This document shows, one piece after another, positions 40,922 to 53,262 of a stretch of 64,000 nucleotides of DNA; position 1 is the stretch's first letter, and every line of letters starts with the position of its first letter. Under the pieces are notes generated by a model. It made no database searches and was not told the origin of the DNA. It was given only the letters and a program-made list of their open reading frames with translations. This stretch comes from Eutypella sp. D-1 (lineage: Eukaryota > Ascomycota > Sordariomycetes > Xylariales > Diatrypaceae), in contig JAJTTP010000001.1 in assembly GCA_023313575.1 (NCBI GenBank), forward strand, positions 4,092,001 to 4,156,000, read 5' to 3'. Both the position numbers and the translations under genes were made by a program.

Positions 40922-43755
40922 GAGAAAGAGACACGGATCGAATACCTTGAGCCCCGCCTCTCTTTTGTTCCGATAGGGGGAGTAGTGGTGTGCGGACGGC
41001 TTTGTGTTCAATATGCGATTAGTAATATGCCTAGCATGAGTGCGGGCCTGGGGGGGAGGGAATGGACATGCGTATGAGTGCGAGAGAGAGCAGGGCTCGG
41101 TGTGTCTACAGAAGATGCGGAAATATAAAAACTACATGGGAGACGATGAGGAAGCTTACTCTATTCATCCGAGATGTACCTGTATTTATGTACAAAGATT
41201 TAATAGTCCAGGATGTGTCGTATAGCGGATAATCAGCAGGTTAGGGCAATGAAAGCAATCTATGAAATCCTGTTTCTTTACCAGTACGTGCCAACCTCTC
41301 TCCTCTGTATTTGACACACAAGCAAACAGCAGGCCAAATATGAAAACTTCAAGCCGATCTGTCAAGTCTAATGATTACCTAGGTAGGTAGGCATACGTAT
41401 ATCTATTCGCTGGCGAAACCCCGTAACACGCCCGGTTTATAGGCTATACACCCATCCATCCATCCATACAGTCGATGCCTTGAATACATTAAGTAACCAA
41501 GTCACAACCAGGCACGAACACGTGCTTGGTAGGTAACTTTTTGAGGCGTGATATTTCCATCCTACCTCCCCACGTCACCAACCAGACACCTGCCTATCCC
41601 ATCTATTAATTCCCTAGGCTCTTTTTCATCGAACCGCCTACGCCATCTAATCCTAAATGCTACATCACCCACCCTCCCTCGAGAACTACGAGTGCCTGAT
41701 TTCCAGGTAAGCAACGCTACCGCGACACCCAAGGATTTTCAGAGTGGTTACAAGACACAACCCCCCCCCCCCCGCCTCCTCGGCCTTGCACGATAATTCC
41801 GAAGTGTGAGGTGAGAGAGCAGCTGGTTCATCGTCCTCCAGAGCAGCCCAAGAGCTCTAAGGCCGTCTCAAAACAGGCAACCTTGTCTCGCAGACACGGG
41901 TTCCGATCTAGGATTCATCTATACACACGTCTAATAAAGCAACATCTGAGCAAACGCAAGCATCTAAGCCAAGGACGGGGACAGGATAGGATAGGACAAG
42001 ACAAGACAAGGCAAGACAAGGCAAAACAAGACAATCTCGTCAAAGCCCCCGTGCCGAGGAACGGCGATGCCCGCGTCTGCTAGGGACTACCCGCGGGGCA
42101 GGGACGACTCGAACGAAGCAAGCAATAAAAGCACGCAAAGCCTACTAACTAAACACGGTCGCGGCTGGGAGTGACGGAGGGTTTGGGCAAGGTAGACGGG
42201 CAACACGTGGTGAGTACACATAGCCAGCAGCAGCAGCAGTAGTAGTTACCCAGATAGTGTGTATCTATATATACGTTTGATAGCAATTTAGAAAGGTTGG
42301 GAAGCACGACGTGCGCCTCCAGCCAGTAGCCGGTGCCACACATATGCCTTGATCACCATATAACAAAAGCAGACAGAGCAGAGGGAAGGCGAGGGCGAAA
42401 GGCGAAAGGCGAGGGTGAAGGGGGAGAACGTCAGCGATGACGCGGTGGCAACTCCGGCAGTGTCACAGCTACACGATACGTGCCAGGGTCTCGGTAAAAA
42501 CCAATAAATACGCTTACGGTACGGCAGGCTACATAAATACATAGATACATACATTACGCACGTACGTCAGGAGACACAAGCAGAGCAGAGCAGAGCAGCA
42601 GTGAGGTTAAACGTAAGAGCAGCAAGCAAACAAGCACGTAATTTGCTAGGAGGGAGGGGGGAATGCCAAAAAAAAGAGAGAAAAACAAATTGGAGAAGAG
42701 CAGAACGCAGTAGGATAGATAGATGGATGGATCGATGATGGGATGGAATTAATATACTACAGGAGGACTTGCGCGGCGACGCATATAAAAAAACTAATTT
42801 TTTTTGTTTCATGCCAATGCTCCACAAACACACAAAGCAAAAAGGAGAGAGACAAAGGGAGGCTAGAGAACACGAAGAATAAGAGTATTTTTAATAAAAA
42901 AAGCAAAACAAAAACAAACAAGATGATGACAGACGACGAAAAAAAAAGCCGTAAAACAAAAAATAAACTAGAGGTAAAAACGGTGCGCCATGCCATGCCA
43001 TGCCATGCCGAAAGTAATCCAAGTAGAAGCTAGCTAAGTTGGTAAAAGGAGGTATGGATGGCAGGTAGGTAGGTAGGTTTGGTTGGTTGGCCGGTAAGGT
43101 AGGACATGTGTGACTGTTACGACAAGTACTCTAACAGGGAGGGCGCCGACCCTTTGCTTCCTCGCCGCCTTCTTCGCTATCCCTTCCCTCCCTTCCCATC
43201 CCCTTCTCCTTCCCCTCCCCCTCCCCTTCCGCCGGAAAGACCCAACCGACCAAACCGCTTCCCGTATGCTTTGTGTATTTGTTCGAATCCGCGCCCCGTG
43301 CCCCAACCAAACCCCGTAATGGTCACCGGGAAGTCATGGCCTACCCAACCCGAGTCGAACAGGAGGAAGGCCTTGGTCCTCAGTCACCTTGAACGTTGTT
43401 TGCCTCGAACCCCAATACCGAGAATAGGGCGACGGTCACACACGGCGCTGGCATCGAGTCCAGCATGTGCCTCGCATGTTTCTTCCAAGGCCTTTGGGAG
43501 GCCTCAGGCGTGGTCGCCTTTACGTGCTCTATTAGTTAACCGCTTGGGAACGGGCTTCTGGCGTCAAGTGTCAAGAGCGGGCTACGATTCCTCGATATGT
43601 ACGGTTCGAGTCAAGCACGAATGGGTGTTCTTCGCACTCTAGGGACCTGCGGTCGTGCTGGCTAGGAAGTCTCCTGTTATCCCAGAGAAAAATGTGACCC
43701 TGGGGGACCTTTTTATGCCCTGATGACCGCCACTAACAGTGGCCTGACGAATTCT
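40922..43755. other. Intergenic region between convergent genes, repeat-rich
   Basis: Holds the 3' flanks of ERG26 (+) and LRG1 (-). Visible repeats: a TAGGTAGG palindrome at 41376-41390, a C run at 41761-41773, GACAAG/GGATA pentamer-like repeats at 41988-42034, AGAGC repeats near 42582-42600, A-rich DNA at 42870-42975 and CCATG repeats at 42988-43010. The plus-strand frame 43106-43642 (178 codons) is Pro/Arg-rich with no family resemblance; I do not call it a gene. Confidence 0.6.
41988..42034. repeat. Pentanucleotide-like repeat (GGATA, then ACAAG units)
   Basis: GGATAGGATAGGACAAGACA-type tandem units, drifting to CAAGGCAAGA. Simple intergenic repeat. Confidence 0.8.
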
Positions 43756-46700
43756 TTAGCCCGTGCCCGTTGCAACAGAGTTGTTTGGCTTGAACCCGGA
43801 GTTCCGCCATTCCCGGCGCTGACCGTTTTCAGGGGCTTCTGGCTGGGTTTCGCCTCGTTGTTCGTACTGGTTGTTGTACTTCTGCGGTTCGTTCTCAGGA
43901 CCACGCCATTTTTGGGGTGGAGTTCCTTGGTGCGTGGGAACTGGGACAGTCGGTTCTTGTACTGGACGGACACTCCTTTCTTGTTGGAAAAGATTAGGGT
44001 CCGTGTCCACACGCGTGGCCATGGGCCTGGCGTTTTCCTGTCTTCCAACAAATTCTGACGTATCGTATTGTTTCGTACTCCCACTGATGGTGCGGGCGTC
44101 AACACGCTTCAGGATCTCCTTTGTCGTGATATCGCCGTTTCCGCTCCACAGCGTTGAGTCACCGAGGACGTCCATAAGTTCGGCGGGAACCTAAACGAAG
44201 TCAGTATACTGGTCCCAGAGAAGTGAGTTGTAAGTCCGTTACATACCATGCACATTTCCTCATTGTTCTGGATCAACTCCTCGACACATGCTACTGCGGT
44301 CATAGGTTCCTCAGAGAAGCTGGGGGCATTTTTCTGGGTATAGAGTATGTTGGGTGCAATGACACGGGCAAGATTGTGCACGTCCATCCTCGAACCGGTG
44401 TCCTCGTCAACCTGATGGAAAGTGGCCACCCATTTGAAGAAGTTGAACAGCACCTCGAGCGTGTCCCGGTTTATTTGCGGGAGGAGGCAGCAGGTTAAAT
44501 GAAGACAGTGTCGCCTCTTGTCGGGATCCTTGATCTTAGTCGCAGTAATCCATAGCTTATATAGCTTCTGGCTCATGAGAGGATCTGGCATTTCACGTAG
44601 ATATCGCTTGAGAAGTGCCGCAAGTTGATGCGGTGTCTCATCGTTCCAACGTATCGCGTCACACCCGCTGGTATCAATGGCGTTGACTTGCTCGGTTAGC
44701 TTCTTGATGTTTCCATTCTTTCGGAATACACCCTCCACGGACAGATCCTTGTTCTTCAGAGCCGTGATGGTATCCTCGATAATGGCTGGTATACGTAGAG
44801 CCCCAGGACCGACGCCATCCGTGGAATCGGCACCGTCCCGCTCAATCACGACGTCCAGGGGAACACCGAAAACGCCCTTCTTCTTGGCTCCTTTGCGATT
44901 TTCCTTCCCGCCAAATGCCTTGCCGAATTTGTTCCAGAAGTTTGGCGCCTTCCGTGCCTCGATAAGACTGAGTAAATCATCAAGGGTGAACTCGGGTTCC
45001 AACAATGGTTGCATGGTAAGAACCGCCAGGTGCCGAACGATGAAGTACTCAAGACCAGAAAGCTCAGAGAAGAACTTTCTGCCACCCCCCCTTTGAGGAG
45101 CCGGCTCTCCTGCAACCGTGAAATCGGCATCCCGCCCATCAGAAAGGCTCCGTTGATGTGTAGCGCCGGCACCGGAGCCGGCTCCATACGGTGGTTCGGT
45201 GGCAGGCGATCGGAATAACTCTTGACGCGACTGTCGGTAAGCAGAGGGTTGGTGCTCCCGCGCTTGCTCCGCGGCGACGATACGGGGAATGTCGTCAAGC
45301 GTTAGCGCATCCTGGTGTCCGAAATACTGCTCGGTTGTGCCCCCTGGGCCTTGTTCTCGTTCCTCCTCGATCTGCATGTCTCTATTCCTCAGGTCTCCGT
45401 TATCCGCGCCCGCAGAGCCGGGGCGGACGGCGCGGCCCTCAGGACCATCCATAATCCTTGACGTCCTAGCCTTCCTAAGACTAGAGGACAGATGTTTGTC
45501 TAGACGAGTGCTTCGGAGCCTTCGCACATCATTCAGTGTAGTCTCGTAAGAAGACTCTCTGTTGCTTCGTTCCTGATCCCCGGCATTTGACTTCGACCGG
45601 GAGTCTGATCGAAGGATGACAGAATTCCTGTCGGCATTCGAGCGTTGTCCCTCTCCCAGGTCATATCCATCTATGCTTGGATCCCCTGTAGATGGTGGCA
45701 GGGCACCACTGCTGCGAAGAATTTCCAGCAACCTGGCCAGCGCGACCTTAAGTAAGAAGACGTACTGCTGAAGCTTGGTGATATGCTCCAGAGTTTGTCC
45801 GGTTTCTCCCATCTGACTTCCACAGCTTGTACAGTAGATTTTGCGGTCCCGATGTACTCGAGCCTTATCCAAGCTGGATCCCAACTCTTGTCCGCAGCCA
45901 GAGCACGTCACACAGGGGACATGCCACCTATGCTCGCCGCTCAGAGCGCACTCGTCCTCAATCGGCTTGCGACACTGAGAGCATTGGTCGGAGTTATTGG
46001 CGGAGAGCTTAGCTATGCTGGCTGTCACTTGCAGGGGGTCTTCGTCGTTCTTCATCGATTCCAGCACGCTGAGATCCTCGAGAAGCTGATATAAGCCGTC
46101 TGCCGTAGAATGCTCCTTCTCGACTTTGAGAGCCCCCTGTAGACATATCCTTATCAACAACTTCAAATAGTGGGCCAAGCCCGTGACGAGGGACAGCAGC
46201 TCTTGGGTCACACCTAGTTTCCGCACGCTGGAATCCTGGGTCTTCGACAGTAGCGAGAAGAAAGCTACGATCTTCTTACACAGCAACTTCGACTCGCGAC
46301 CATAAGCCAGTCCTACACGTATTATATTAGCAACGCTCTCTGGTAGCGGGGTCAAGTTCTGTACCTTTCATTCCGAATTGCTTCATAGTCTGGTCAAGCC
46401 TATCGGCAGATTGGAATAATATCTCAACGTGCATGATGAACCTCTTGGCGACTATGACGCCGTCTATGTTGGCGCCGTTGCTTACGTGAAGCAACATGTC
46501 CGAGATACAGGCGGCAGATGATTCTTCGAAGGTGGAAAGGACGCTCCATATCCGGAACACTTTCTCTTCCATCTTCTCCTCTTCTTGGCGCACGAGGTCG
46601 CGACTTTCGGCATCGGCGGGCTCTGGTCGCGGAGGCTCAACCTCTTGCGGCGCGGAAAGGCGAACATTCCAAAATTTATGGATCATGTAGCACTCGGGGT

Positions 46701-47607
46701 GCCAATGCTGGTTCTGGCCATTGCGATATATCTCGACGAATTGCTTAAGGATAGCAGTCCGACAGCCGTTGCAGCGCTGAGCGAACTGCGTGGAGTAGTG
46801 GTAGTGGCAATACACATTGCCATCGTGTTCGTAGTAACTGTCTTGGGCGCCGAAAACGGTCGAGCAGAGGGAACACGTGAAATGGTCGACGTGGTACTTG
46901 CGTTCGAGCGCCGTGATATATGACCCGCGGAGGGCACCACCACATTGGTAGCAAAGGAGTCCCAGGCGGCGGAAGTAGTCCGTCTCGCAGAGGGGATACT
47001 GGCCGCCCGTTTCCTCGTCGTCGGCAGGGAAGAACTTGGAGGCCACAATTTGGCCACAATCCTACGTTGAATCAAATATGTTAGTTACGAAGGGCTCTGG
47101 GCTCTGGCTCTGGCTCTGGTTCTGGTCTCGTCGTGAACACACACGGGCCACTCTCAACGGGGATATGGGAAGAATAAAAAAAGGGGGGGTGGGGGCTGGG
47201 ACTGGGTCTGGGGCTGGGAGTAGTTATTATGAGTTGTTAAGACGGCGACATACGCGACACTTGAAGCAGTCTAGATGGAATGTACCATCCAAAGCGCGAA
47301 CAAACTGGCCGGTCAATGGCTCTCCGCACTTATGACATATACGAAGTTGACCACTGGCTGTCCTCCCCCGTCCCCTAGATCTGTTCCGTTCTCCGCTCGG
47401 TCTAGTATCACTCTGAGCGCTCGGGGCGGGGGAGCCTGTATGCCGTGGTGGAGGGAGGTAGACACCATTTGGGTAGGCCGGACTGGAAGACATCTCGGAG
47501 CGATCATAATCGAGCTGATAACCGCCTTCGTTGGCGGGTGGTGGGTGACCATGTTGACCGTGGACGCGGTCACCACCTAGACCGCCTCCATAATCAGGAC
47601 CCATCAT
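43756..47607 (-). CDS. LRG1: LIM-domain Rho GTPase-activating protein, Lrg1 type
   Basis: Four exons on the minus strand: 47607-47254, 47061-46365, 46312-44247 and 44190-43756, about 1183 aa. The first ATG in the frame is 47607 (MMGPDYGGGLGG). Three LIM zinc-binding modules are visible: ~91-147 (CHKCGEPLTGQFVRALDG, completed across intron 1 by DCGQIVASKFFPADDE), ~150-215 (CYQCGGALRGSYITALERKY...) and ~461-514 (CSQCRKPIEDECALSGEHRW). FGMKGLAYGRESKLLCKKIV, formed across intron 2, and LSLVTGLAHYLKLLIRICLQ are diagnostic of Lrg1. The RhoGAP domain is at ~830-1030, with the arginine finger in VEGVFRKNGNIKKL (Arg ~881) and later NLARVIAPNILY. Lrg1 turns off Rho1, so it limits glucan synthase and cell-wall integrity signalling and shapes hyphal tips. 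The tail after the GAP domain is Pro/Gln-rich. Confidence 0.96.
47062..47253 (-). repeat. LRG1 intron 1 with CTGGCT and G-rich repeats
   Basis: This 192-nt intron splits LIM1. On the plus strand it holds GGCTCTGG-type repeats (about 47094-47122) and a G-rich stretch (about 47182-47218), so the pre-mRNA is C/A/G-repeat-rich. Donor GTATGT and acceptor CGTAG are normal. Confidence 0.75.
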
Positions 47608-48121
47608 AGCGACCGAAGCGACGGTCTTGCTCAATCACGACAATGACAGCCACGAGTGTCAATTCCAACGCCCGCCGTCGTTAGAAATAGTGGCCGAATT
47701 GAAATGTAAGTGCATAAATAAACCGGAGTGGGATTCCTGATTGCCGCGAATTGACGAATGTTTTGTTCTACGTCAGACATCGGGCGGCTGGGCCAACGCT
47801 CTTGGGGGTTTTTTTTTCCCCTTCTCTTCCCCTTCCCCTTCACTTTTCTGCCTCTTCCTCTAAAAAGCGTAGCGTGTGCGACGAGGATGAGATCACGCCT
47901 GACGCCTATCACCTGTCGTCTGTTTGCGTCTGGTGATAAATCGTGATATAGTGTGGGAACTATGGAGAATTATGAGAAAAACAATGAGCTTTCGGTAATA
48001 GGGCGTTAGGGTGCGCCGGTACGTGGGTTAGGCGTTTGGGTGATTTCTCGGACCGGGGGGGAGAGGATGGAGGGTGGAGATTCGATGATATATTTCGCAG
48101 GGTCGAAGGGAATGCCGCCGT

Positions 48122-48180
48122 CGCTATCGTTCTCGTCGCCGTTGCCGTTGTCGTTGCCGTTGTCGTTACTGTCGTCGTGG
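48122..48180. repeat. GTTGCC/GTCGTT-type hexamer repeat
   Basis: Tandem GTTGCCGTTGTC-like units. Its open frames on both strands are by-products of the repeat. Confidence 0.8.
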
Positions 48181-48336
48181 GGTCGAGTTATAGCCTTCCA
48201 TGTAAGTTTGTTGTAGTGTGTGTGTGTGTGCGTGTGGTGGTGACAGGGAGTAATCAAAATAGTAAAGAGTAAATAATAGTTAAGTTGATTTATGGTGGTC
48301 TCTGTCTAAGTGGTGGTAGTTTGGTTCCTCCTTCAA

Positions 48337-48496
48337 GGCTACCTACCTAGGTAGGTAAGGTGAGGTAGTGAGGTAGTAAAGTAGTAAAGTAGTGAGGTAG
48401 GTAGGTAGGTAGGTAATTAGATAGGTAGTGAGGTGAGTAGGTAGGTAAGTAAGTAGGGTAAGTAAGAGATAGGTAAGTATGTAGGTAGGTTATTGT
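48337..48496. repeat. TAGG-type minisatellite (AGGTAGTG, AAGTAGT, TAGGTAGG units)
   Basis: About 160 nt made almost wholly of GTAGGTA, GTGAGGTA and GTAAAGTA units, starting at a CCTACCTAGGTAGG palindrome. The unit differs from the TTAGGG telomere repeat. Confidence 0.85.
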
Positions 48497-48741
48497 TTGA
48501 TAAATTTCCCGGGTGGTTTTGGTTTATTCTATTGTGTTGATGTGTAGGCCAGTTAGGTAGTTAGGTATTTTACGGAATATGTATAAAGTGATTTTATGGG
48601 ATCGGCATATCGCATTTATGTCCTCGTCGACTCCTTGGTTTCCCGTAATTCAGTACAGTAGGTTAGGTAGAGGTAGTATGTAGTTAAATGAGTGTCGTGA
48701 TATGCAAGCAAGAAAATCAACAACTAATAACTAATTAGAAA

Positions 48742-48746
<5 letters not shown>

Positions 48747-48780
<34 letters not shown>
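48747..48780. repeat. Homopolymer A tract, 34 nt
   Basis: Thirty-four consecutive A on the plus strand. This could be the tail of a retrotransposed sequence, but no element body or obvious target-site duplication is visible next to it. Confidence 0.9.
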
Positions 48781-48783
<3 letters not shown>

Positions 48784-51771
48784 TGAGGATGGTTGTAGTA
48801 GCTGAGTGACTGAGTGACCGACTAACTGACTTGACCTGGACCTGGACTTGGACTTGATTGACTCCTTGTTTTTTTCTATCTCTCATAAAAAAAATGAAAG
48901 CGAATGAATAGGGAGGGGGGTTACTAAATTTTTTTTGACGATGCGGATGGGGGGAATTAGAGGCGCCCCCAAGGACGGGTAAAGGAGACAGGGGTAAAAG
49001 TAAAAATGTATGAATGTAGTAGATAGTAGACACCATACCATGTATGAAGTAGAGGAGGAGAGTGTTCCAAAGAAGAGATGACGGAAAAGATACAAAGGTA
49101 GGTAGACTTATCGACTGTTCCCGCTGCTCGGGAGTCAATTATGAACCTGTTAATACAACTTTCATGTATACCTCCTTAACGAAGACCTCTTTGGTAGCGA
49201 GTTGCTGTGCAGTGCAACCAGTGTAGATGATAGGTACTGAAAGGATGGCAAGGTGGATAAAACCTTCAAGGTCAACAACGGGTTAAATGAATGGTCCCCG
49301 GGGTGAATGAATGGATGAGTACATGATTTGGCCATACTGTACCGCATTATATGTACTTAAAGTATGCAAGTATATGTGTGTCAGTGGATGTACATGGAAA
49401 TTGGCGCCTGGGCAAAGGGTCATGCAGTCATTTGTGACCAATTTATGGTACAATAATGTATTTTTTCGATTTCGATACCGGTACTTGAGCTGTTCTTATG
49501 TACAAGAAGTACCTTCCTTCTTACCACCCAGGAGATAGGTAAGCTACTGTCTACCTACATGTAAGTATGCCCTCCAGGCTATATTATTCAAAGTTATCAG
49601 CAGTTGGCGCTGCCTATCTGAGAAGTATTCTACCTACCTAAGCTTACATAGCCTAAGCATGGAACTCGTAGTGCGTAACATTAGTTGACAGCCCGTTAAC
49701 TTGCCCAAGGTTTACCAATTCCTCTGAAAAGCTGAGGAAATAGCACCCGACATATCTCCAGTGTGGGCTAAAAGCTACTTTTTAGAGCTACCTACTAGAG
49801 CTAGTTGGCTGATTTAGAATTACCTACTAGGCACCTGCTGGGCAACTAGGCGACTAGGTAGGCTAAGGTAAACTGGGGACAATAGAATACCGCATCATCA
49901 CCCCTTCCTTCTCCTTTTGACAACCCCCAAGTACCAAATCTTAGGAACCCCGAAACCTTAAACACTCAATATTGCCGGGACGGGGACTTCAAGGTTAAGT
50001 ACATGGGTGCAGGGCCGCCTACGTAGATACTTTCCTTAGGTGTCGCAAGATTGTTTACTTTAGGTTCAGCAAGATCTAGAATACGACAGGTAGTGCAACA
50101 ACAACGGAATTGCTTTATGGTGGATTACTAGGTATGTATGTATTACCATGGCCTCAGGGCATTAGAGAGTCAGGGCTTCAAGAGCATCAAGAGCATCAGG
50201 CATGTGGCACCGCGCCCTAACTACTAGCTAGGTAAGTACATATGTATGTACTCAAGTAAGTATGAAGGTGCTCTGGAGAGTAGGAGAGACGGGAGGAGGA
50301 GCCTTGGGGAAATTTGTCGAAATTTGAATCTCTGCTCGAATGCCACTGGTGCTGCTGGAACAACTGAAATGGCTCATTGGCCCCTAACCCAAGTGGATAT
50401 TGAGACATGAATCTAGTCCCAGAACAGAATAGCCGATATGCATTTCGAGGACCCCTGAGCTCAACTTAATGAGCACTACGCGGTACACGAGGGCTTGGGG
50501 CGGGAAACTTAGACAACTTAGACGACTTAGACGCTGTCGTCTCATTGCATTGATGCTGCACTGCACCTATACCCTTACCTGCTATACAACACAAGTGGCT
50601 GCTCTTGTCGATCGAAATAGGGACTCAAGGCGCTATTTAACGACTTTATCTTACACATCTACCGGAACGCACATTTCCCATTTACTAATTCCTGCTTTTC
50701 TCAGACGAGAAACATATTTTTTTTAGATTATACCTAACTATATGTGTACATTGTATAGAAGACAAAGGACGAGTCGGTATCGAGGCCGAGGTCGAGTTCG
50801 AGTTCGAGTCTATAAACCTCCAGGGAGGAAAAAAAAAAAAAAGAGGTTCTACAGGTGAAGTGGTGAGCGACTTCATAACTATGTGAAGAAGAAGAAAAGT
50901 TCCATATCGACCTAGCAATTGATAAAACGAGTATGCAGCAAAGTATCGACTATCTAAGTATACCTAAATGTTGAGGTTACCCCATGTGTAAAGTACACCG
51001 CTTATACACTAATAGAATTGTTCCATATTCAAGTACGGACTTCGTGTATACCTATTCGGAAGAGATGTTCTCTCATACCTACCTAAGCTGCTAAGCATGC
51101 GGTACGCTGGGTCTATGCAAGTTAGAATATCCACCACAGCATACGTTGAAACCAACGTTGAAGAGTTTCATACCATATGGGTTCTAACAATATCACTACC
51201 GAAATGTTGGGAGCGCGTGGCAGTTTGCTACTTCGACGCGCACACGTGCACCTCCAAGCACGATAACCACAGCGCCTCAAGCTTTCGGGGCTCCATTCAA
51301 TCTGTCAAGGTAAGGTGTGGCTGCATATGTGGCTGATGTCTGTCTCAAAGTAGTTAGACTGCTTAGAGGTAGGTTCCACATAACAACTACTACGTATTAT
51401 CAGACATATTATGTAGTGGTTAACACCAGCAAGCAATAATACGGGGGACATGTGCTGGGCCTACCTACATACCAACAACACATGTGACATTTATTAACAA
51501 CAACAACTCAGCTAGCCGCTTTTCTCTTTGGACAAACGCATTGCTATCGTATCCCCTAGCTTGTTGTGACTATCATCAGATGAGATTGCTTACCCTTTTG
51601 CTGGAAACATCATTGTGTGCTACTTCCCACAGACGTTGCCTCATCATCTCACGCCAGACGTAGTTGCTTTGCTCCCTGAGATGCTTCGTAACAAACAAGC
51701 CCAAAATAGCATTCCAATTTTGTTTTTCTGCTCCCTAGACTAGAGGCAATAGGTCACGATGCAAGTAATAA

Positions 51772-53262
51772 ATGGCGCAGCCTCCGGAAGTGGAAATCCT
51801 CGTTCACATCACAGCCCCGAGCAGGGCTGTCGATGACAGCAGATACCGGTCCCTGGCGTCCGCCTACCTGGACTTCGAGCCGGCAGTCTGCCAGCCCATC
51901 GTCTCATACCCGCCATTGTCTACCGGCGATATCCACATTAGTAGCGGCAGTGGTCACGAGCCACAAGTGCCGCAGCAGCAGATCACATCGTCGCAGGACG
52001 AAAGCTTCCACCACGGATTCCCGCTGACCGGGCAGTCCGAGTTCCCGTGGTCGCCGTCGGCGTCTTTCCAGAGCGTCCTCGACAATGCCAACTCGCCCTC
52101 TCTGTTGACGAGGAGCAGGGCCCGGCAGGAGCAGGCGCAGGTGCACCCGCTGGCTTCTAAACCGCAGGCGTCGCAGAGTTCATGCCAGTCTCTACCCAGC
52201 GTAGTCGAGGACTCCGTTCCCCAAAACAACCACGTGTCTGGCATCTTCACCTCGCCGACGCGCGTACTGGAGCACTACCTCCAGGCCTTCGACAGCCCGT
52301 CTCAGCCCCGCGCGAGGAATTCGGGGGCCAGTCCGGGGGAGATCATTACCGGGACTCCGGCCGTTCAACTCCACAGCAGTCCGGGCAGTGATGGGAGGAG
52401 CCACCAGGAACGCTCTTCACCACCTATCATCCCTCGCACCCCATTTCCGGTCGAGCGGCCAAAAGGCAAAGGCTATATATATAACCAATCAACTGAAAAT
52501 CCCCAACATGAAATCGACCCTCAGGCCGAGGGCTCGAAGTCCGATAGCGACCGAACAGACGAGGAAGTCATTGATGAAACATTCATATCCTCGCCCGCCC
52601 CAGCCATCGAGAGGGCCGGCTCGGAGCCCCTCCCGCAGAGGAAACGGCCGAGACTCTCACCGGATTCTTCGGGTCCACCGCGGCCGCTCACCCGAACGTC
52701 AAGCGACGTCGGCCCGACAACCAGGCCCTCCTCGTCCGGCCGAAGACGGCGCAGGCTGATCACCGTCAACTTCGAGCCGTCGCATGGGTTCCAGTTGTCG
52801 GACCTGGAGCTCTGGGCCCCGGAGCCGGAGGTCTCCACGTCGCCGATCGAGCCGCGGGACCTGGTGACGCCGAACCTGGCGCGGCTGGCAGCGGGCTTCG
52901 CGGCGGGGCCGCAGGGATCGCCGTTCCGCCCGCGCACGCAGACGACGCGCGGCCCCCTCCGGCCCACCGAGCGCGGGTGCTGGGTGCTGGACTGCTCCGG
53001 ATGGGGGGTCCGCGTGCGCCGCGTGGCCTGGGCCTACCTCGCCAACTACGTAGGTTCCGGTGGTGCCGGCTGGGGCGTCCGCTGCGTCCGCGACCCGGGC
53101 TTCCGGACCCTTCGCGTCTACGGCTGGGGCGTCATCGCCGAGCACCTCTACCTCCTGCTGCACCTCGCCTCCCACGGCCAGATGCGCTTCACCGACGCCT
53201 CCTGGGTCGACGCGGACGGGGAGGCCGTTATTGTCGTGGACGCGCGGAAGCGTCGTTGTTGA
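51772..53262 (+). CDS. Unrecognised protein with a Trp/Gly-rich C-terminal domain, 496 aa
   Basis: One exon from ATG 51772 (MAQPPEVEILVHITAPSRAV) to 53262. The N-terminus is a short ordered block (VEILVHITAPSRAVDDSRYR, then ASAYLDFEP). Residues ~60-330 are Ser/Pro/Gln-rich and disordered, with a basic QRKRPRLSPD stretch that could be a nuclear signal. Around 335-350, RRRRRLITVNFEPSHGFQLS leads into a compact C-terminal domain (~400-490): TERGCWVLDCSGWGVRVRRV, AWAYLANYVGSGGAGWGVRC, FRTLRVYGWGVIAEHLYLLL and DASWVDADGEAVIVVD. The pattern of Trp, Gly and aliphatic residues indicates a folded domain, probably conserved in related fungi. I cannot name it. Location is probably nuclear, by inference from composition. 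Confidence 0.8.
   Translation: MAQPPEVEILVHITAPSRAVDDSRYRSLASAYLDFEPAVCQPIVSYPPLSTGDIHISSGSGHEPQVPQQQITSSQDESFHHGFPLTGQSEFPWSPSASFQSVLDNANSPSLLTRSRARQEQAQVHPLASKPQASQSSCQSLPSVVEDSVPQNNHVSGIFTSPTRVLEHYLQAFDSPSQPRARNSGASPGEIITGTPAVQLHSSPGSDGRSHQERSSPPIIPRTPFPVERPKGKGYIYNQSTENPQHEIDPQAEGSKSDSDRTDEEVIDETFISSPAPAIERAGSEPLPQRKRPRLSPDSSGPPRPLTRTSSDVGPTTRPSSSGRRRRRLITVNFEPSHGFQLSDLELWAPEPEVSTSPIEPRDLVTPNLARLAAGFAAGPQGSPFRPRTQTTRGPLRPTERGCWVLDCSGWGVRVRRVAWAYLANYVGSGGAGWGVRCVRDPGFRTLRVYGWGVIAEHLYLLLHLASHGQMRFTDASWVDADGEAVIVVDARKRRC

Larger units (their letters stand above)
47608..51771. other. Large divergent intergenic region, 4.2 kb
   Basis: Separates LRG1 (-) from the gene at 51772 (+); it should contain both promoters. 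Only short or low-complexity frames occur. Features: GTTGCC/GTCGTT hexamer-like repeats at 48122-48180, a TAGG-type minisatellite at 48337-48496, a 34-nt A run at 48747-48780, and scattered TAGGTA palindromes. It is long enough for a non-coding transcript or a degraded gene, but I see no evidence for one. Confidence 0.6.

Noticed and set aside
43575..43625. GGTTCGAGTC-like sequence as the T-arm of a tRNA
   Set aside because: No matching acceptor stem, D-arm or anticodon loop could be placed upstream. Other GTTCGA matches in the window (for example near 43280) also fail.
43106..43642. 178-codon plus-strand frame between ERG26 and LRG1
   Set aside because: Pro/Arg-rich in the first half, no domain, partly built on a CCCTTC repeat, and placed in the 3' flank of two convergent genes.
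48006..48272. Val-rich (+) and Asp/Asn-rich (-) frames upstream of LRG1
   Set aside because: Both are produced by the GTTGCC-type hexamer repeat at 48122-48180.
48337..48496. TAGG array considered as a CRISPR array or interstitial telomere
   Set aside because: Units are contiguous without unique spacers, and they are not TTAGGG.
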